A DNA stretch of 64,000 bases from RFPW01 sp040401595 (GTDB lineage: Bacteria > Pseudomonadota > Gammaproteobacteria > Burkholderiales > Burkholderiaceae_E), in the NCBI GenBank assembly GCA_040401595.1, contig JBBAOE010000006.1, positions 73,547 to 137,546 on the forward strand. The letters run 5' to 3'. The translations under genes were made by a program, and so were the position numbers. Positions 44,682 through 53,424 of the stretch are shown piece after piece. Each line of letters opens with the position of its first letter. Within the stretch, counting starts at the first letter, position 1. The notes beneath the pieces are model-generated. The model had not been told where the DNA came from and made no database searches. It saw nothing but the letters and a program-made list of their open reading frames with translations.

Positions 44682-45050
44682 TCAATCTGCTCCCATCGGG
44701 TGTACTCGAAGTCAGAGTGGGCTGTTTAAGACCGAAACACAACGTCGCTGCACGATGCAATGCGTCAAATAGATATGCACCACCCGAAGTTACAGTCGAG
44801 GTTTTGCAGAATTTTTAATACTTAAGCCCATTTTAGGTATTTTGCCAAGTCCGGACCAATTGTCAGCGAAACCCGGTGGATCCGAGCGCTGAAGCGCAGT
44901 GGATCGTCGTGTTTTGTCGTGGCTAGTGCACAGCTGCATGAAGCTTGCTAGGATCCCTGCACTGGCTTAAGACGCTCGGGGCCTGCAGGCCCGCAGGGAC
45001 TCCAGAGATCATTGTTCGCCCACGACATCAACCTCGCTCGATCTATTCCT
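44682..45050. other. intergenic region between XRE and FAH genes
   Basis: A 369-bp stretch between two divergent genes, A+T-rich in its left half (44790-44850) and so a likely double promoter region. I see no open frame with coding character, RNA gene or insertion element here, only the palindrome listed separately. Confidence 0.6.
44979..44992. promoter_or_regulatory. GGGCCTGCAGGCCC palindrome upstream of FAH gene
   Basis: A perfect 14-bp palindrome ending 58 bp before the FAH-family start. It could be an operator; with no loop it is a poor terminator. No regulator can be assigned. Confidence 0.3.
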
Positions 45051-45746
45051 ATGAACTACCTCTTTGCCGCTCCGCCCGCCGTCGCCGTTCCGGTGCACGG
45101 TGAATCTGCCCTGTTCCCGGTCCACCGCATTTATTGTGTTGGCCGTAACTATGAAGAACACGCGAAGGAGATGGGCTTTACCGGGCGCGAACCGCCCTTT
45201 TTCTTCCTGAAGCCCGCCGATGCGCTGGTCGTTGTTGCCGAGGGCGCAACGGGCGAGATCCCGTATCCGAGCCTGACGCAGAACCTCCACCATGAGATCG
45301 AGCTGGTGGTTGCGATCGGAACGGGTGGGCGCAATATTCCCGCCAGCCAAGCAATGTCGCATGTCTATGGCTATGCGGTCGGGCTGGATATGACGCGGCG
45401 CGACCTCCAGGGCGAAATGAAAAAACAGGGCCGCCCGTGGTGTATCGGCAAAGGTTTTGACCATAGCGCGCCGATGGGACCAATTACCCGAGCGGCCGAT
45501 GCCGGCCCTGTTGAACACGCCGAGATCAGCCTCGACGTCAATGGTCAGAACCGCCAGAAGAGCTCGATCGAAAAGCTCATGTGGAACATCAGCGAGATCA
45601 TCGAGCATCTGTCGGCTGCCTGGGAGCTCCAGCCGGGGGATCTGATTTTCACCGGGACGCCGGAAGGGGTTGGCGCGGTCAAATCGGGCGATTTGATGGT
45701 GGGCGGCGTTGGCGGAATCGGCCAACTCCGGGTGCAGATTCAGTAA
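45051..45746 (+). CDS. FAH-family hydrolase, fumarylpyruvate-hydrolase-like
   Basis: A 231-residue fumarylacetoacetate-hydrolase-fold enzyme. IYCVGRNYEEHAKEMGF and PPFFFLKPADALV open the domain, the metal ligands are in HHEIELVVAIG and GLDMTRRDLQ, and the catalytic Lys in CIGKGFDHSAPMGP. The overall pattern matches the fumarylpyruvate hydrolases of the gentisate pathway better than true FAH, but no gentisate dioxygenase or isomerase is encoded nearby. ATG 45051 is the family start. Convergent with the CMD-like gene (14 bp). Confidence 0.82.
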   Translation: MNYLFAAPPAVAVPVHGESALFPVHRIYCVGRNYEEHAKEMGFTGREPPFFFLKPADALVVVAEGATGEIPYPSLTQNLHHEIELVVAIGTGGRNIPASQAMSHVYGYAVGLDMTRRDLQGEMKKQGRPWCIGKGFDHSAPMGPITRAADAGPVEHAEISLDVNGQNRQKSSIEKLMWNISEIIEHLSAAWELQPGDLIFTGTPEGVGAVKSGDLMVGGVGGIGQLRVQIQ

Positions 45747-45760
45747 GCGGATACGACCCG

Positions 45761-46324
45761 TTAGGCGGCGCTCGGCAGTCGCATGGCAGACCCTTGCGGT
45801 GGCGGGGTCTGCGACCCATTCATCATGATCGATAGCATCGTGTAGTACCCAACGATGCCCAGTAGATCGACCGCGCCCTGCTCGCCAAATGCGGCGACTG
45901 CACTGGACCAGGTCGAGTTGTCGACCGCCTGATGAGCGAGTATCTGCTGACTGAATGTCCAGACCAGCGCCTGGTTCGGGTCCTCGAACGCAGGACTTTG
46001 CCGGTGCGCAATCGCATCCACCACCGTCTCTGAAATCCCCGCCCGGATCGCAATCGGCGCGTGAATGGCCCACTCAACCTGCTGAGACCAGTGTCGCGCC
46101 GTGACGAGGATCGCCAGTTCGGAGAGTTGCAGGCCGATCACACTGCGATAGCGCAGGTATTCTCCCAGACGCTGGGCGTGCGTGCAGAGTTCTGGGCTGC
46201 GCAACATGGGAATAAAGGGTTCCACCACGGCTTTGCGGGGACCATCGATGATTTCCTGCGCGCAGCTGCGCTGTGCATCGGTCCACTGCGCGGGCGCAAT
46301 CGGCGGTAGGCGGTCTGGTTTCAT
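45761..46324 (-). CDS. carboxymuconolactone decarboxylase (AhpD-like) family protein
   Basis: A 187-residue alpha-helical CMD/AhpD-fold protein with RSVIGLQLSELAILVTARHWSQQVEWAIHAPIAIRAGI, including the conserved Glu-x3-His of the family (EWAIH), and FGEQGAVDLLGIVGYYTMLSIMMN. There is no CxxC pair, so it is the decarboxylase-like rather than the peroxidase-partner type. ATG 46324 follows GGAGAACACGAAGCC; a longer frame to 46474 is unlikely. Last gene of the TetR-Liv operon, 137 bp after livF. Confidence 0.83.
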   Translation of the reverse strand: MKPDRLPPIAPAQWTDAQRSCAQEIIDGPRKAVVEPFIPMLRSPELCTHAQRLGEYLRYRSVIGLQLSELAILVTARHWSQQVEWAIHAPIAIRAGISETVVDAIAHRQSPAFEDPNQALVWTFSQQILAHQAVDNSTWSSAVAAFGEQGAVDLLGIVGYYTMLSIMMNGSQTPPPQGSAMRLPSAA

Positions 46325-46461
46325 GGCTTCGTGTTCTCCAGACAGGGTGTCATGGCTAACCGTCATCGTCGATGCGGTGCTGCGTTGGTAGGGGCCTGCA
46401 GGATACGTGAGAACCCCATGCGACTGGCCCATCAGGGTTCCGCCGAGCCCGGCCCAGGCCG

Positions 46462-47175
46462 TCAAACCGCGCAATATCGATTCTGAATTTCAGTATCGGC
46501 AAGCAGGCTGGCTGCCAGACCTTCATGCACGATATGGCCCTGATCAACGATGTAGGCCCGGTCCGAGATCGACAACGCGCGCTCGACATTCTGTTCGACC
46601 AGAAGAATCGATGTACCCGCACGTTTCATGTCGAGGAAGAGTTCAAACATTTCGTCGACCAGAACCGGCATGATCCCTTCGGAAGGTTCATCGAGAAGAA
46701 TCATTTTCGGTTGTGCCATCAGCGCACGGGCAATCGACAGCATCTGCTGCTCGCCGCCCGACATCGACGTGGCTTCCTGCTCGAGCCGCTCCTTGAGGCG
46801 GGGAAAGGTGTTGGCAATGACTTCGATGCGTGCGTCTGCGTCGCGGCGCGCGGCGCTGGCAATCATCCCCAGGAGAAGATTTTCGCGCACGGTGAGACCG
46901 GGCACGATGCGACGATCTTCAGGCACGTAGGCGAGCCCGCGGTGGTAGCGGATATGGGCTGGTTGACCGTGCAAGGGCTGACCATCAAAAACGACCGTGC
47001 CCGAGCTGCGGGCGAGAAGCCCCATCAGCGTGCGCAGTGTGGTGGTTTTACCGGCCCCATTGCGACCCATCAGGGTGACAATTTCGCCTTGCCCGACCGT
47101 GAACGAGATGTTCTGGACGACGTGGCTGCGGTCGTACCAGGCGTTGAGATCTTGTACCGAGAGCATCGCGTTCAT
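46462..47175 (-). CDS. livF: branched-chain amino acid-type ABC transporter ATPase
   Basis: Second ATPase of a LivFGHMK importer, 237 residues. Walker A in LMGRNGAGKTTTLRTL, signature MSGGEQQMLSIARALM and Walker B ILLDEPSEG are intact, and the short C-terminal tail typical of LivF is present. 62 bp separate it from livG. The genomic partners (TetR, VOC, CMD, molybdenum hydroxylase) suggest the cargo is a carboxylate or aromatic rather than an amino acid. Confidence 0.92.
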   Translation of the reverse strand: MNAMLSVQDLNAWYDRSHVVQNISFTVGQGEIVTLMGRNGAGKTTTLRTLMGLLARSSGTVVFDGQPLHGQPAHIRYHRGLAYVPEDRRIVPGLTVRENLLLGMIASAARRDADARIEVIANTFPRLKERLEQEATSMSGGEQQMLSIARALMAQPKMILLDEPSEGIMPVLVDEMFELFLDMKRAGTSILLVEQNVERALSISDRAYIVDQGHIVHEGLAASLLADTEIQNRYCAV

Positions 47176-47237
47176 GGAAAGACGGGCCCCTGCTAGGCGA
47201 CGCTTGTTGAGGTCGGGGTCAGCTGTTGCACAAGCGT

Positions 47238-48050
47238 TCAGCCCTGTCCGAGGTAGACGCGACGGACCTCGGCGTTCGCACGAATGTCGTCCGGGCTGCC
47301 CTGTGCCAGTAACTGCCCATGGTGCAACACAATCAGGGTCTTACAGATCCCCATCACGAGTTTCATTTTATGTTCGACCAGGATCACGGTGCGCTCAGCC
47401 GCCAGCTGCGTGATCAGGTCCATCATCACCGTGGTTTCTTCAGGCGACATGCCGGCCGTGGGCTCATCCATCAGGAGCAGCTGAGGATCCGCGGCCAGCG
47501 CCATCGCAACCTCGAGGGCGCGCTGCTGGCCATGCGCAAGGTCTCCGGCCGTTTTGTGGCGAAGGCTGGCCAGACCGACCCGCTCTAGAAGTGCCTCGGC
47601 CTGCGCGGCAACGCCGGCCAATCGGGAGCGGGGATTGAAAAAGTCGAACCGGGCGTGGCGCATCTGCACCGCAACCCGGACGTTTTCGTGCGCGCTGAGT
47701 TGTTTGAAGACGTTGGTGATCTGAAAGCTCTTTGCGATACCGCGTCTGGCGTACTCATGCTGGGCGAGCCCGGTGACATCCTGGCCCCGAAACAGCACCG
47801 ACCCCGCGCTGGGCGTAATCGAACCACTCAGGATATTGAAGAAGGTACTCTTGCCGGCGCCGTTGGGGCCGATGATCGCGCAGAGATGCCGGGTACGAAA
47901 TTGCACCGAGATGTCGGTCAGGGCCTGAAAGGCGCCAAAGCGCTGGCTGATGTGGCGTGCCTCGATCAGGACTTCGGCCGGCGCGAGCCCGACTATCGGC
48001 CCGGTGGTTACCGGTGTTTCGATACTGCGTGGTGATGGTGGTGCATTCAT
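47238..48050 (-). CDS. livG: branched-chain amino acid-type ABC transporter ATPase
   Basis: First ATPase of the importer, 270 residues. Walker A IIGPNGAGKSTFFNILSG, signature region DLAHGQQRALEVAMALA (with His in place of the second signature residue, DLAHG for LSGG, as usual in LivG) and Walker B LLLMDEPTAG. An N-terminal extension of about 30 residues precedes the fold. Overlaps the livM stop by 4 bp (ATGA). Confidence 0.92.
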   Translation of the reverse strand: MNAPPSPRSIETPVTTGPIVGLAPAEVLIEARHISQRFGAFQALTDISVQFRTRHLCAIIGPNGAGKSTFFNILSGSITPSAGSVLFRGQDVTGLAQHEYARRGIAKSFQITNVFKQLSAHENVRVAVQMRHARFDFFNPRSRLAGVAAQAEALLERVGLASLRHKTAGDLAHGQQRALEVAMALAADPQLLLMDEPTAGMSPEETTVMMDLITQLAAERTVILVEHKMKLVMGICKTLIVLHHGQLLAQGSPDDIRANAEVRRVYLGQG

Positions 48051-49054
48051 GGTCGGACCGACTCCAGCGTTCTGCCCGATTCAGTCCCCGATTCAGTCAC
48101 CGATCCTGGCCGGCGTTCCCAGCGGGCAATCAGGCTGCCCCAAATTCCGCGCGGGAAGAACAGGATGAACATCATGAAGATCGCCCCGACCACCGCCATC
48201 CAGTGTCGGGTCAAGGTCGTGACCACGTCTTCAAGATAGAGAAACACGGCGGCACCCACAAAGGGTCCGAAAAACGTCCCCATCCCGCCGAGCAGACACA
48301 TCATCACGGCTTGACCGGATTGGAGATAGTGCAGCGAATCGATCGGAACCACAGAGAGATGGAGCGCGCGCAAGGAACCCGCAAGGCCGCAGATCGTTGC
48401 GGAAAGTACAAACACCAACAACTTGGATCGAGCAACGTCATAGCCGCACGCGGCCGCCCGCTTTTCATTTTCCCGAATCGCTTCGATTACGGCACCAAAG
48501 GGAGAAGCGAGGATGCGCGAGACCAGCCAGAGGGCGAGTGCAACAAATCCAAGGATCACGTAGTACTTGGTGATCGGATTGGTGAAGTCGATGTGCAGAC
48601 CGACGACGTCAAAGGCCGGTACCGTCACCCCGCGCAAGCCATTTTCGCCACCCGTCCATCGTTCAGCCTTGTAGAAGGCGTAATAGACGATCTGACCGAG
48701 TGCCAGCGTCACCATGGAAAAGTAGATCCCGCGGGTTCGGATTGCCAGGTGCCCGATCAGCACGCCGACCAGAGCAGCGGATGCGACCCCGATCGAGATG
48801 GCGAGCAACCAGTGCAGGTGGGCGTGGACGATCGAAATGCCGGTGAGGTAGCTGCCCACACCCAGGAACGCCGCATGACCGAACGACAGCATGCCGGTGT
48901 AGCCGAAGAGCAGGTTGAACCCGACGGCATACAGACCAAAAATCAGAATGTTCACCGCAAGCGCCTCGTAGGGCATGAGCAGCGGGAAAATCAGCAGAAA
49001 CAGAAGCACTGACAGGACCCGATGTCGTGCAACCAGTTGCCATAGTTGGTTCAT
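48047..49054 (-). CDS. livM: branched-chain amino acid-type ABC permease
   Basis: Membrane permease of the importer, 335 residues and about nine or ten helices, with GYTGMLSFGHAAFLGVGSY (LivM signature), AIRTRGIYFSMVTLALGQI and RENEKRAAACGYDV, which includes the EAA-like coupling loop. The C-terminus carries a short Thr-Glu-Ser repeat encoded by a 12-bp tandem repeat. Starts 7 bp after livH. Confidence 0.92.
   Translation of the reverse strand: MNQLWQLVARHRVLSVLLFLLIFPLLMPYEALAVNILIFGLYAVGFNLLFGYTGMLSFGHAAFLGVGSYLTGISIVHAHLHWLLAISIGVASAALVGVLIGHLAIRTRGIYFSMVTLALGQIVYYAFYKAERWTGGENGLRGVTVPAFDVVGLHIDFTNPITKYYVILGFVALALWLVSRILASPFGAVIEAIRENEKRAAACGYDVARSKLLVFVLSATICGLAGSLRALHLSVVPIDSLHYLQSGQAVMMCLLGGMGTFFGPFVGAAVFLYLEDVVTTLTRHWMAVVGAIFMMFILFFPRGIWGSLIARWERRPGSVTESGTESGRTLESVRP
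48075..48098 (-). repeat. 12-bp in-frame tandem repeat in livM 3' end
   Basis: Two exact copies of a 12-mer (CCCGATTCAGTC on the plus strand) giving the Glu-Ser-Gly-Thr series near the LivM C-terminus. Similar in unit size to the repeats in the methyltransferase, RodZ-like and CoxG-like genes. Confidence 0.7.
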
Positions 49055-49061
49055 CGATCGT

Positions 49062-49946
49062 TCAACCCATCAGTCCGGCTCTGCCAAACAGTCCCTGCGG
49101 GCGCACGAGCAAAACCAGCGCCATCAGGACGAAGATCGATAGTTCGGCGAATTCGGGGGCGAGCAGAGAGGTCAGGCTAAAGACGATGCCGACCAGCAGG
49201 CCGGCAACGACCGCCCCCATGAGCGATCCCATACCGCCGACGACGGTCACCACGAAGGACTCAGCCAGCACCGTGATCCCCATTTCCGGATTGACTGCGC
49301 GTGTGGGCGCAGCCAGCACACCCGAGAGCCCCGCGATGGCCGTCCCCAATCCGAAGACCAGCAACCAGACCTTGGCCACATCGATACCCAGAACCCGGAC
49401 GATCTCCGGATCGCGAGAGCCCGCGCGGATGATGAGACCGAAGCGGGTTTTTTCAATGACCAGCCAAAGTCCGAGCACAACAATGGCGGTTGCACCGATC
49501 AGAACCAGACGATAGAGCGGGAATCGCCCGATCCCCAGATCAACGGAGCCGCGCAATGCCGCGGGTGTCGATGAGGGAAGGCCTTCGATGCCAAACAGAA
49601 CGCGCATGAGTTCAATCAGCACATAGCTCAGACCAAAGGTGAGCAAGAGCGGATAGTCAATGCCACGCCCGTAGAGCGGACGCACCAGAAAACGCTCTGA
49701 GAGCATGCCCACGCAGCCAACCACCAGGGGCGTGATCACGAGGCTGAGCGCGAAGCTGCCGGTCAGCGTCTGGAAGTAAATGCCCAGAAACGCACCCACC
49801 ATGAAGAAGGCTCCATGGGCGAAGTTGACCACGGTCAGCATGCCGAATATCAACGACAGCCCGACGGCAAGCAGGGCGTAGATCGCCCCCAGTGCAATGC
49901 CCGTCACGAGCTGCAGCCCGACGAGTTGTGGCGTTAGTTCACCCAA
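49062..49946 (-). CDS. livH: branched-chain amino acid-type ABC permease
   Basis: Second permease, 294 residues, about eight helices. Contains ALLAVGLSLIFGMLTVVNFAHGAFFMVGAFLG (LivH signature), REPEIV-like loop SRDPEIVRVLGIDV and GGMGSLMGAVVAGLLVG. Belongs to the LivKHMGF operon, following livK by 79 bp. Confidence 0.92.
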   Translation of the reverse strand: MGELTPQLVGLQLVTGIALGAIYALLAVGLSLIFGMLTVVNFAHGAFFMVGAFLGIYFQTLTGSFALSLVITPLVVGCVGMLSERFLVRPLYGRGIDYPLLLTFGLSYVLIELMRVLFGIEGLPSSTPAALRGSVDLGIGRFPLYRLVLIGATAIVVLGLWLVIEKTRFGLIIRAGSRDPEIVRVLGIDVAKVWLLVFGLGTAIAGLSGVLAAPTRAVNPEMGITVLAESFVVTVVGGMGSLMGAVVAGLLVGIVFSLTSLLAPEFAELSIFVLMALVLLVRPQGLFGRAGLMG

Positions 49947-50025
49947 GATCGACGCGTTCCTTCATGGCCGTCTGGCATTCATGCGCGGGGCGGGTGCTGC
50001 GCTGCTGACCCGCCCCAGTGGGCGA

Positions 50026-51282
50026 TCAGGCCTTGTGGCCCAGTTCGCTGCATGAGCGCAAATTACTTTCGCTGGCAGCCTCAATGCTGGCGACATTGAA
50101 GACGTCGTTTTTGTCCTTCATCGCCTTGGATTTCGACTCGACGATGATGACGGACTGGACCGATTGGTGATCGCACTTCCGATAGAACTGATTGCCCTTG
50201 TACCAGTTGTACTCCAGGCGTCCGAGGGCGTCTGCGACCTTGTCGGACTCGGTTGATTTTGCATTGACCACGGCCTGCAGCACGCTGCGCACGCCGGCAT
50301 AGCCCAGAGCGCCGTAGTCCGAGGGCACGGCACCGCCGTACGCGCGGCGGAATTTGTCGTTGAAAACCCTCGCCGCCGGGATCGAATCTTCCATACCCCA
50401 GTAGTAGGACGTGCCGCCCACGACGCCCTCAAATGCATCCGCACCGCCTGCGAGGCGCGAGGTGAATAGCAGGACCGGGGCAACCAGACGGGTACTCTCT
50501 TTCAAGCCGAAGTCAGTCGCTTGTTTGGCCGAGTTCACCAGGTCCCGGCCGAAATTGCAGAGCACCAGAATATCCGGCTTGAGCGCCTGAATTCGGGGCA
50601 GGAATGCGGAGTAGTCGGCCGCTCCCAGGGGGTGGCGGATATCGGCCAGCGTCACCGCACCGAGCGCTTTTCCGGCGCGCTCGAACCCACGCACCATTTC
50701 GTGTCCGTAGGCATAGTCCGCGGTCAGGTAGACCACCTTCTTGCCGTACTTTGGAAACGCATAGCGGGCGACTGCCCCAGCCGTCATGTGCGGGTTGAGT
50801 GCTTCGTGAAAGGTGTACGGGCTCCAGTCTTTCGCTTCGTTGATGGCATCGCTCTGGCTGATCGAATTGAAGATGACCTTGCGCTCACGGGTCACCGCGT
50901 TGATCGAGAGCTGGGTCGCCGCCGAGAGCGAACCGACAATGAAATCAACCTTGTCTTTTTCAATCAGTTCGAGTGTTCGGGATGCGGCTTCGCCCGGGTT
51001 GAGCTTGTCATCGCGGACCAGCAACTCGACTTTGCGGCCATTGAAACCGCCGCCGTCGTTGAACTCTTTGACGGCGAGTTCTGCCGCCCGAACCTGGTCC
51101 TGCGCTTCGGCCGAAAATGCACCGGTCAGTGGCGTCGGAAAGCCAATCTTGATGGGGGCGCTTTGAGCGCGAACGATATTGATCGCGAAGGGCGCGCTTG
51201 CCAGTGCCGTACCGGCGGCGCCAGCCTGAAGCAGGCGGCGGCGAGCGACGGCGGTTTGATGACCGCTCGTTTTCTTGAACAT
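50026..51282 (-). CDS. livK: substrate-binding protein of Liv-type ABC importer, Tat signal
   Basis: Periplasmic binding protein, 418 residues, of the LivK (Peripla_BP_6) class: IKIGFPTPLTGAFSAEAQDQVRAAELAVKEFNDGGGFNGRKVEL, DKVDFIVGSLSAATQL and VVYLTADYAYGHEMVRGFE. The N-terminus (ARRRLLQAGAAGTALASAP) is a twin-arginine-type signal peptide, so the protein may be exported folded. Related proteins from aromatic and amide catabolism regions bind acids or amides rather than leucine; the cargo is unknown. It lies between the VOC gene and livH. Confidence 0.9.
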   Translation of the reverse strand: MFKKTSGHQTAVARRRLLQAGAAGTALASAPFAINIVRAQSAPIKIGFPTPLTGAFSAEAQDQVRAAELAVKEFNDGGGFNGRKVELLVRDDKLNPGEAASRTLELIEKDKVDFIVGSLSAATQLSINAVTRERKVIFNSISQSDAINEAKDWSPYTFHEALNPHMTAGAVARYAFPKYGKKVVYLTADYAYGHEMVRGFERAGKALGAVTLADIRHPLGAADYSAFLPRIQALKPDILVLCNFGRDLVNSAKQATDFGLKESTRLVAPVLLFTSRLAGGADAFEGVVGGTSYYWGMEDSIPAARVFNDKFRRAYGGAVPSDYGALGYAGVRSVLQAVVNAKSTESDKVADALGRLEYNWYKGNQFYRKCDHQSVQSVIIVESKSKAMKDKNDVFNVASIEAASESNLRSCSELGHKA

Positions 51283-51315
51283 GGTGGGGTCTCCTCGGGT
51301 GCTGATGAAAAGGGT

Positions 51316-51759
51316 TCAGGCTGGCGTCAGCTTTTCTGCCGCCGGATAGTTCAGTTCGACGACGATCCCGTTCGGATCGTCCAGAAACAGCTGGTGCAAC
51401 CCGATCGATGGAACCGTTCGCTCGCGCGGTACGATCCCGATCGCGCTCAGGTGGGACAGCATGGCAGTCAGGCCATCGGCAAAGAATGCGACATGATCGA
51501 GCGCACCGCTGCCCTGGAGGGCCGATGGATCGCGGTCGCCCAGATATCGCTTGAGCCCTTCGGGATCATTGGGGTCCATGCCGATGATGTGGACGACGGC
51601 ATTGGCAACATCACCATGATCGCCGCGGTACATCCAGAGCCCTGGGAATGGAAAGTCCGGGCGGGGGCCGACGGTCAGGCCGAGTACCTGTTCATAGAAG
51701 TGTCGGGTGCGTTCGAGGTCCATGGTCCGGACCGAGAAGTGATTAAGGGTGAGCGCCAT
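51316..51759 (-). CDS. VOC (glyoxalase/bleomycin-resistance) family protein
   Basis: A 147-residue protein with paired beta-alpha-beta-beta-beta modules. Possible metal ligands are His in LNHFSVRT (residue 7), His in LDHVAFFAD and Glu in VVELNYP, the set used by glyoxalase I and related lyases or dioxygenases. First gene after tetR on the same strand (29 bp) and 33 bp before livK, so probably in the operon. Substrate not identifiable. Confidence 0.85.
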   Translation of the reverse strand: MALTLNHFSVRTMDLERTRHFYEQVLGLTVGPRPDFPFPGLWMYRGDHGDVANAVVHIIGMDPNDPEGLKRYLGDRDPSALQGSGALDHVAFFADGLTAMLSHLSAIGIVPRERTVPSIGLHQLFLDDPNGIVVELNYPAAEKLTPA

Positions 51760-51788
51760 GATGTTCTCCAGAGATGACCCACTGTGGC

Positions 51789-52553
51789 CTAAGCATTGAC
51801 GCCATTGGCGCGCAAGCGCGGCTGGCTGGGCGAACCTTGCGGCCTAGGGACAGCCAGATCAAGCGAACGGCTTGCGTTCAGGTAACTGTGTACGCGGTCC
51901 GTGATGATGGCTTCATCATCGAGTGCCTGTTCGCCCACGATGCCATGGCCGTAGACGAAACGGCGCATACCACCGTAAAAAACGCCGCCGTGCAACCCCA
52001 TCAGCAGTTCATGCTCGCGCGAGCTTGGGCGGGCACGGCTGCGACTGCCCCGAAATCTGCGGGTTTCGCGAATCAGACGCGGGAAGAGACGTTCGCCCAG
52101 CATGGTGAAAAATCGATCCGTGATGCTGCGGTCCGTGAGGCCCGAGAAGACCAGAATCCGGACAAATTCTCGGGTGAGGACCGTTCGGGCATAGTCGCAG
52201 TAGAAGCGGACCAGTTTTTCAGGGATTGGAATCGTTCTGTGGTCAAGCAGGGTTTCCCATTCGGATTTCCAGCGCCCGACGATGACTTCGAGGTAGACGC
52301 GGTCGACAAGCGCCTGCTTGGTCGGAAAGTAGTGATAAACCAGAGTGTGGGTGACACCGATTGCGGCGGCGAAATCCCGCATTTGCGCGGCAAAACCATG
52401 CTCGGCGAAATAACTGATTGCAGCGGTCACGATCTGTCGCTCCCGCTCAGCGACCGGCAGCCGGCGCCGGACCACGAGGGGCCTTGCGACGGGCAGCCCT
52501 GAGGGTTCAGGGTTAGTCCGGGGGTGGGAGCTATTTACCAACATGTCAACCAT
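51789..52553 (-). CDS. TetR/AcrR family regulator
   Basis: A 254-residue regulator: helix-turn-helix in ERERQIVTAAISYFAEHGFAAQMRDFAAAIGVTHTLVYHYFPTKQALVDRVYLEV (about residues 33-88), then a large helical ligand domain with no close similarity I recognise. Longer than average for TetR proteins. It heads the VOC-Liv-CMD operon and is divergent from the molybdenum hydroxylase operon; a 17-bp palindrome 20 bp upstream of its start is the obvious operator. It probably represses both directions until a pathway substrate or its CoA ester binds. ATG 52553 or ATG 52544. Confidence 0.88.
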   Translation of the reverse strand: MVDMLVNSSHPRTNPEPSGLPVARPLVVRRRLPVAERERQIVTAAISYFAEHGFAAQMRDFAAAIGVTHTLVYHYFPTKQALVDRVYLEVIVGRWKSEWETLLDHRTIPIPEKLVRFYCDYARTVLTREFVRILVFSGLTDRSITDRFFTMLGERLFPRLIRETRRFRGSRSRARPSSREHELLMGLHGGVFYGGMRRFVYGHGIVGEQALDDEAIITDRVHSYLNASRSLDLAVPRPQGSPSQPRLRANGVNA

Positions 52554-52572
52554 GGCTAAGCTTATTGATCAT

Positions 52573-52589
52573 ATGGTCAGCATGACCAT
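52573..52589. promoter_or_regulatory. candidate TetR operator, perfect 17-bp palindrome
   Basis: ATGGTCAGCATGACCAT: seven-base arms with three bases between, in the 102-bp region between the divergent tetR and CoxG-like genes, 20 bp before tetR and 67 bp before the other start. Size, symmetry and place fit a TetR operator controlling both operons. Confidence 0.65.
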
Positions 52590-52655
52590 CCGTACTAACC
52601 CGCAAATCGGCAGGCGGCGGATTTTGAAATCGGTTGAACGGGAGATGGGCAGGCA

Positions 52656-53384
52656 ATGGAACTGACCGGCGCAGTCGTCATCGAGGCCGCCCGCAACCAG
52701 GTCTGGGATGCGCTCAACGATGTGAGCGTATTGCAGGCCTGCATTCCGGGCTGCGAAGAGGTCATCAATGACTCGGACACGGTCCGGCGCGCGCGCGTCA
52801 TGGTCAAGCTGGGTCCTGTTCGGGCACGCTTCAGTGGCACGCTCACCCTGTCCGAGGTGGTCGTTCCCGAGCGGTGCCTGATGCGCTTTGAGGGCTCGGG
52901 AGGCGCGGCTGGGATGGCTTCGGGACGCTCGCAAGTCGAACTGATTGAAGAGAACGGTCGGACTCGGGTGACTTACACCGTCCAGGCGTCGGTGGGTGGG
53001 AAACTTGGTCAGATCGGCGGGCGACTGCTCGACGCATCGGCGCGCCAATTGGCCGACCAGTTTTTCGCCGCCTTGCGCGAGCGCCTGGCGAAGCCCGCCG
53101 TCCCGCAGAGCGACGAACCGGTCGCAAGCGACCCCCCTCCGATCCCCGCGAATGCGGTGGTCGACGAGCGGGTGGGTGGCGCGGTCGATGGATTGGCTGG
53201 TGGGTTGGCTGGTGGGTTAGCTGGTGGGTTAGCTGAGGGGGTAGCCGTGGCCTCGACGTTCGCGCCAGTCGATGCACCTCTTCGGCCGAGTCTGCTGGAG
53301 GCGGAGTCTTCCCGCCTGCTCTGGTTCCTGATGGGGGTGGCGACCACCGGGTTCGGTGTCTGGCTCGGCGCTTTATTATTTTGA
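52656..53384 (+). CDS. CoxG-like SRPBCC protein with C-terminal membrane helix
   Basis: A 242-residue protein of the CoxG (carbon monoxide dehydrogenase subunit G) group. The SRPBCC domain fills about residues 1-150: ARNQVWDALNDVSVLQACIPGCEEV and GGKLGQIGGRLLDASARQLADQFF. A Gly-Leu-Ala repeat linker (about 178-192) leads to a C-terminal membrane helix (LLWFLMGVATTGFGVWLGALLF). CoxG proteins recruit molybdenum hydroxylases to the membrane, so this one probably anchors the enzyme encoded downstream. First gene of the operon. Confidence 0.86.
   Translation: MELTGAVVIEAARNQVWDALNDVSVLQACIPGCEEVINDSDTVRRARVMVKLGPVRARFSGTLTLSEVVVPERCLMRFEGSGGAAGMASGRSQVELIEENGRTRVTYTVQASVGGKLGQIGGRLLDASARQLADQFFAALRERLAKPAVPQSDEPVASDPPPIPANAVVDERVGGAVDGLAGGLAGGLAGGLAEGVAVASTFAPVDAPLRPSLLEAESSRLLWFLMGVATTGFGVWLGALLF
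53193..53234 (+). repeat. 12-bp in-frame tandem repeat in CoxG-like gene
   Basis: Three full copies and part of a fourth of a 12-mer (TTGGCTGGTGGG with minor changes), encoding GLAGGLAGGLAGG between the SRPBCC domain and the membrane helix. A flexible linker whose length could vary by slippage. Confidence 0.85.
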
Positions 53385-53424
53385 ATTTAGTTTTGATTAT
53401 CAAAGTAACGCAAACAGGATCCCC

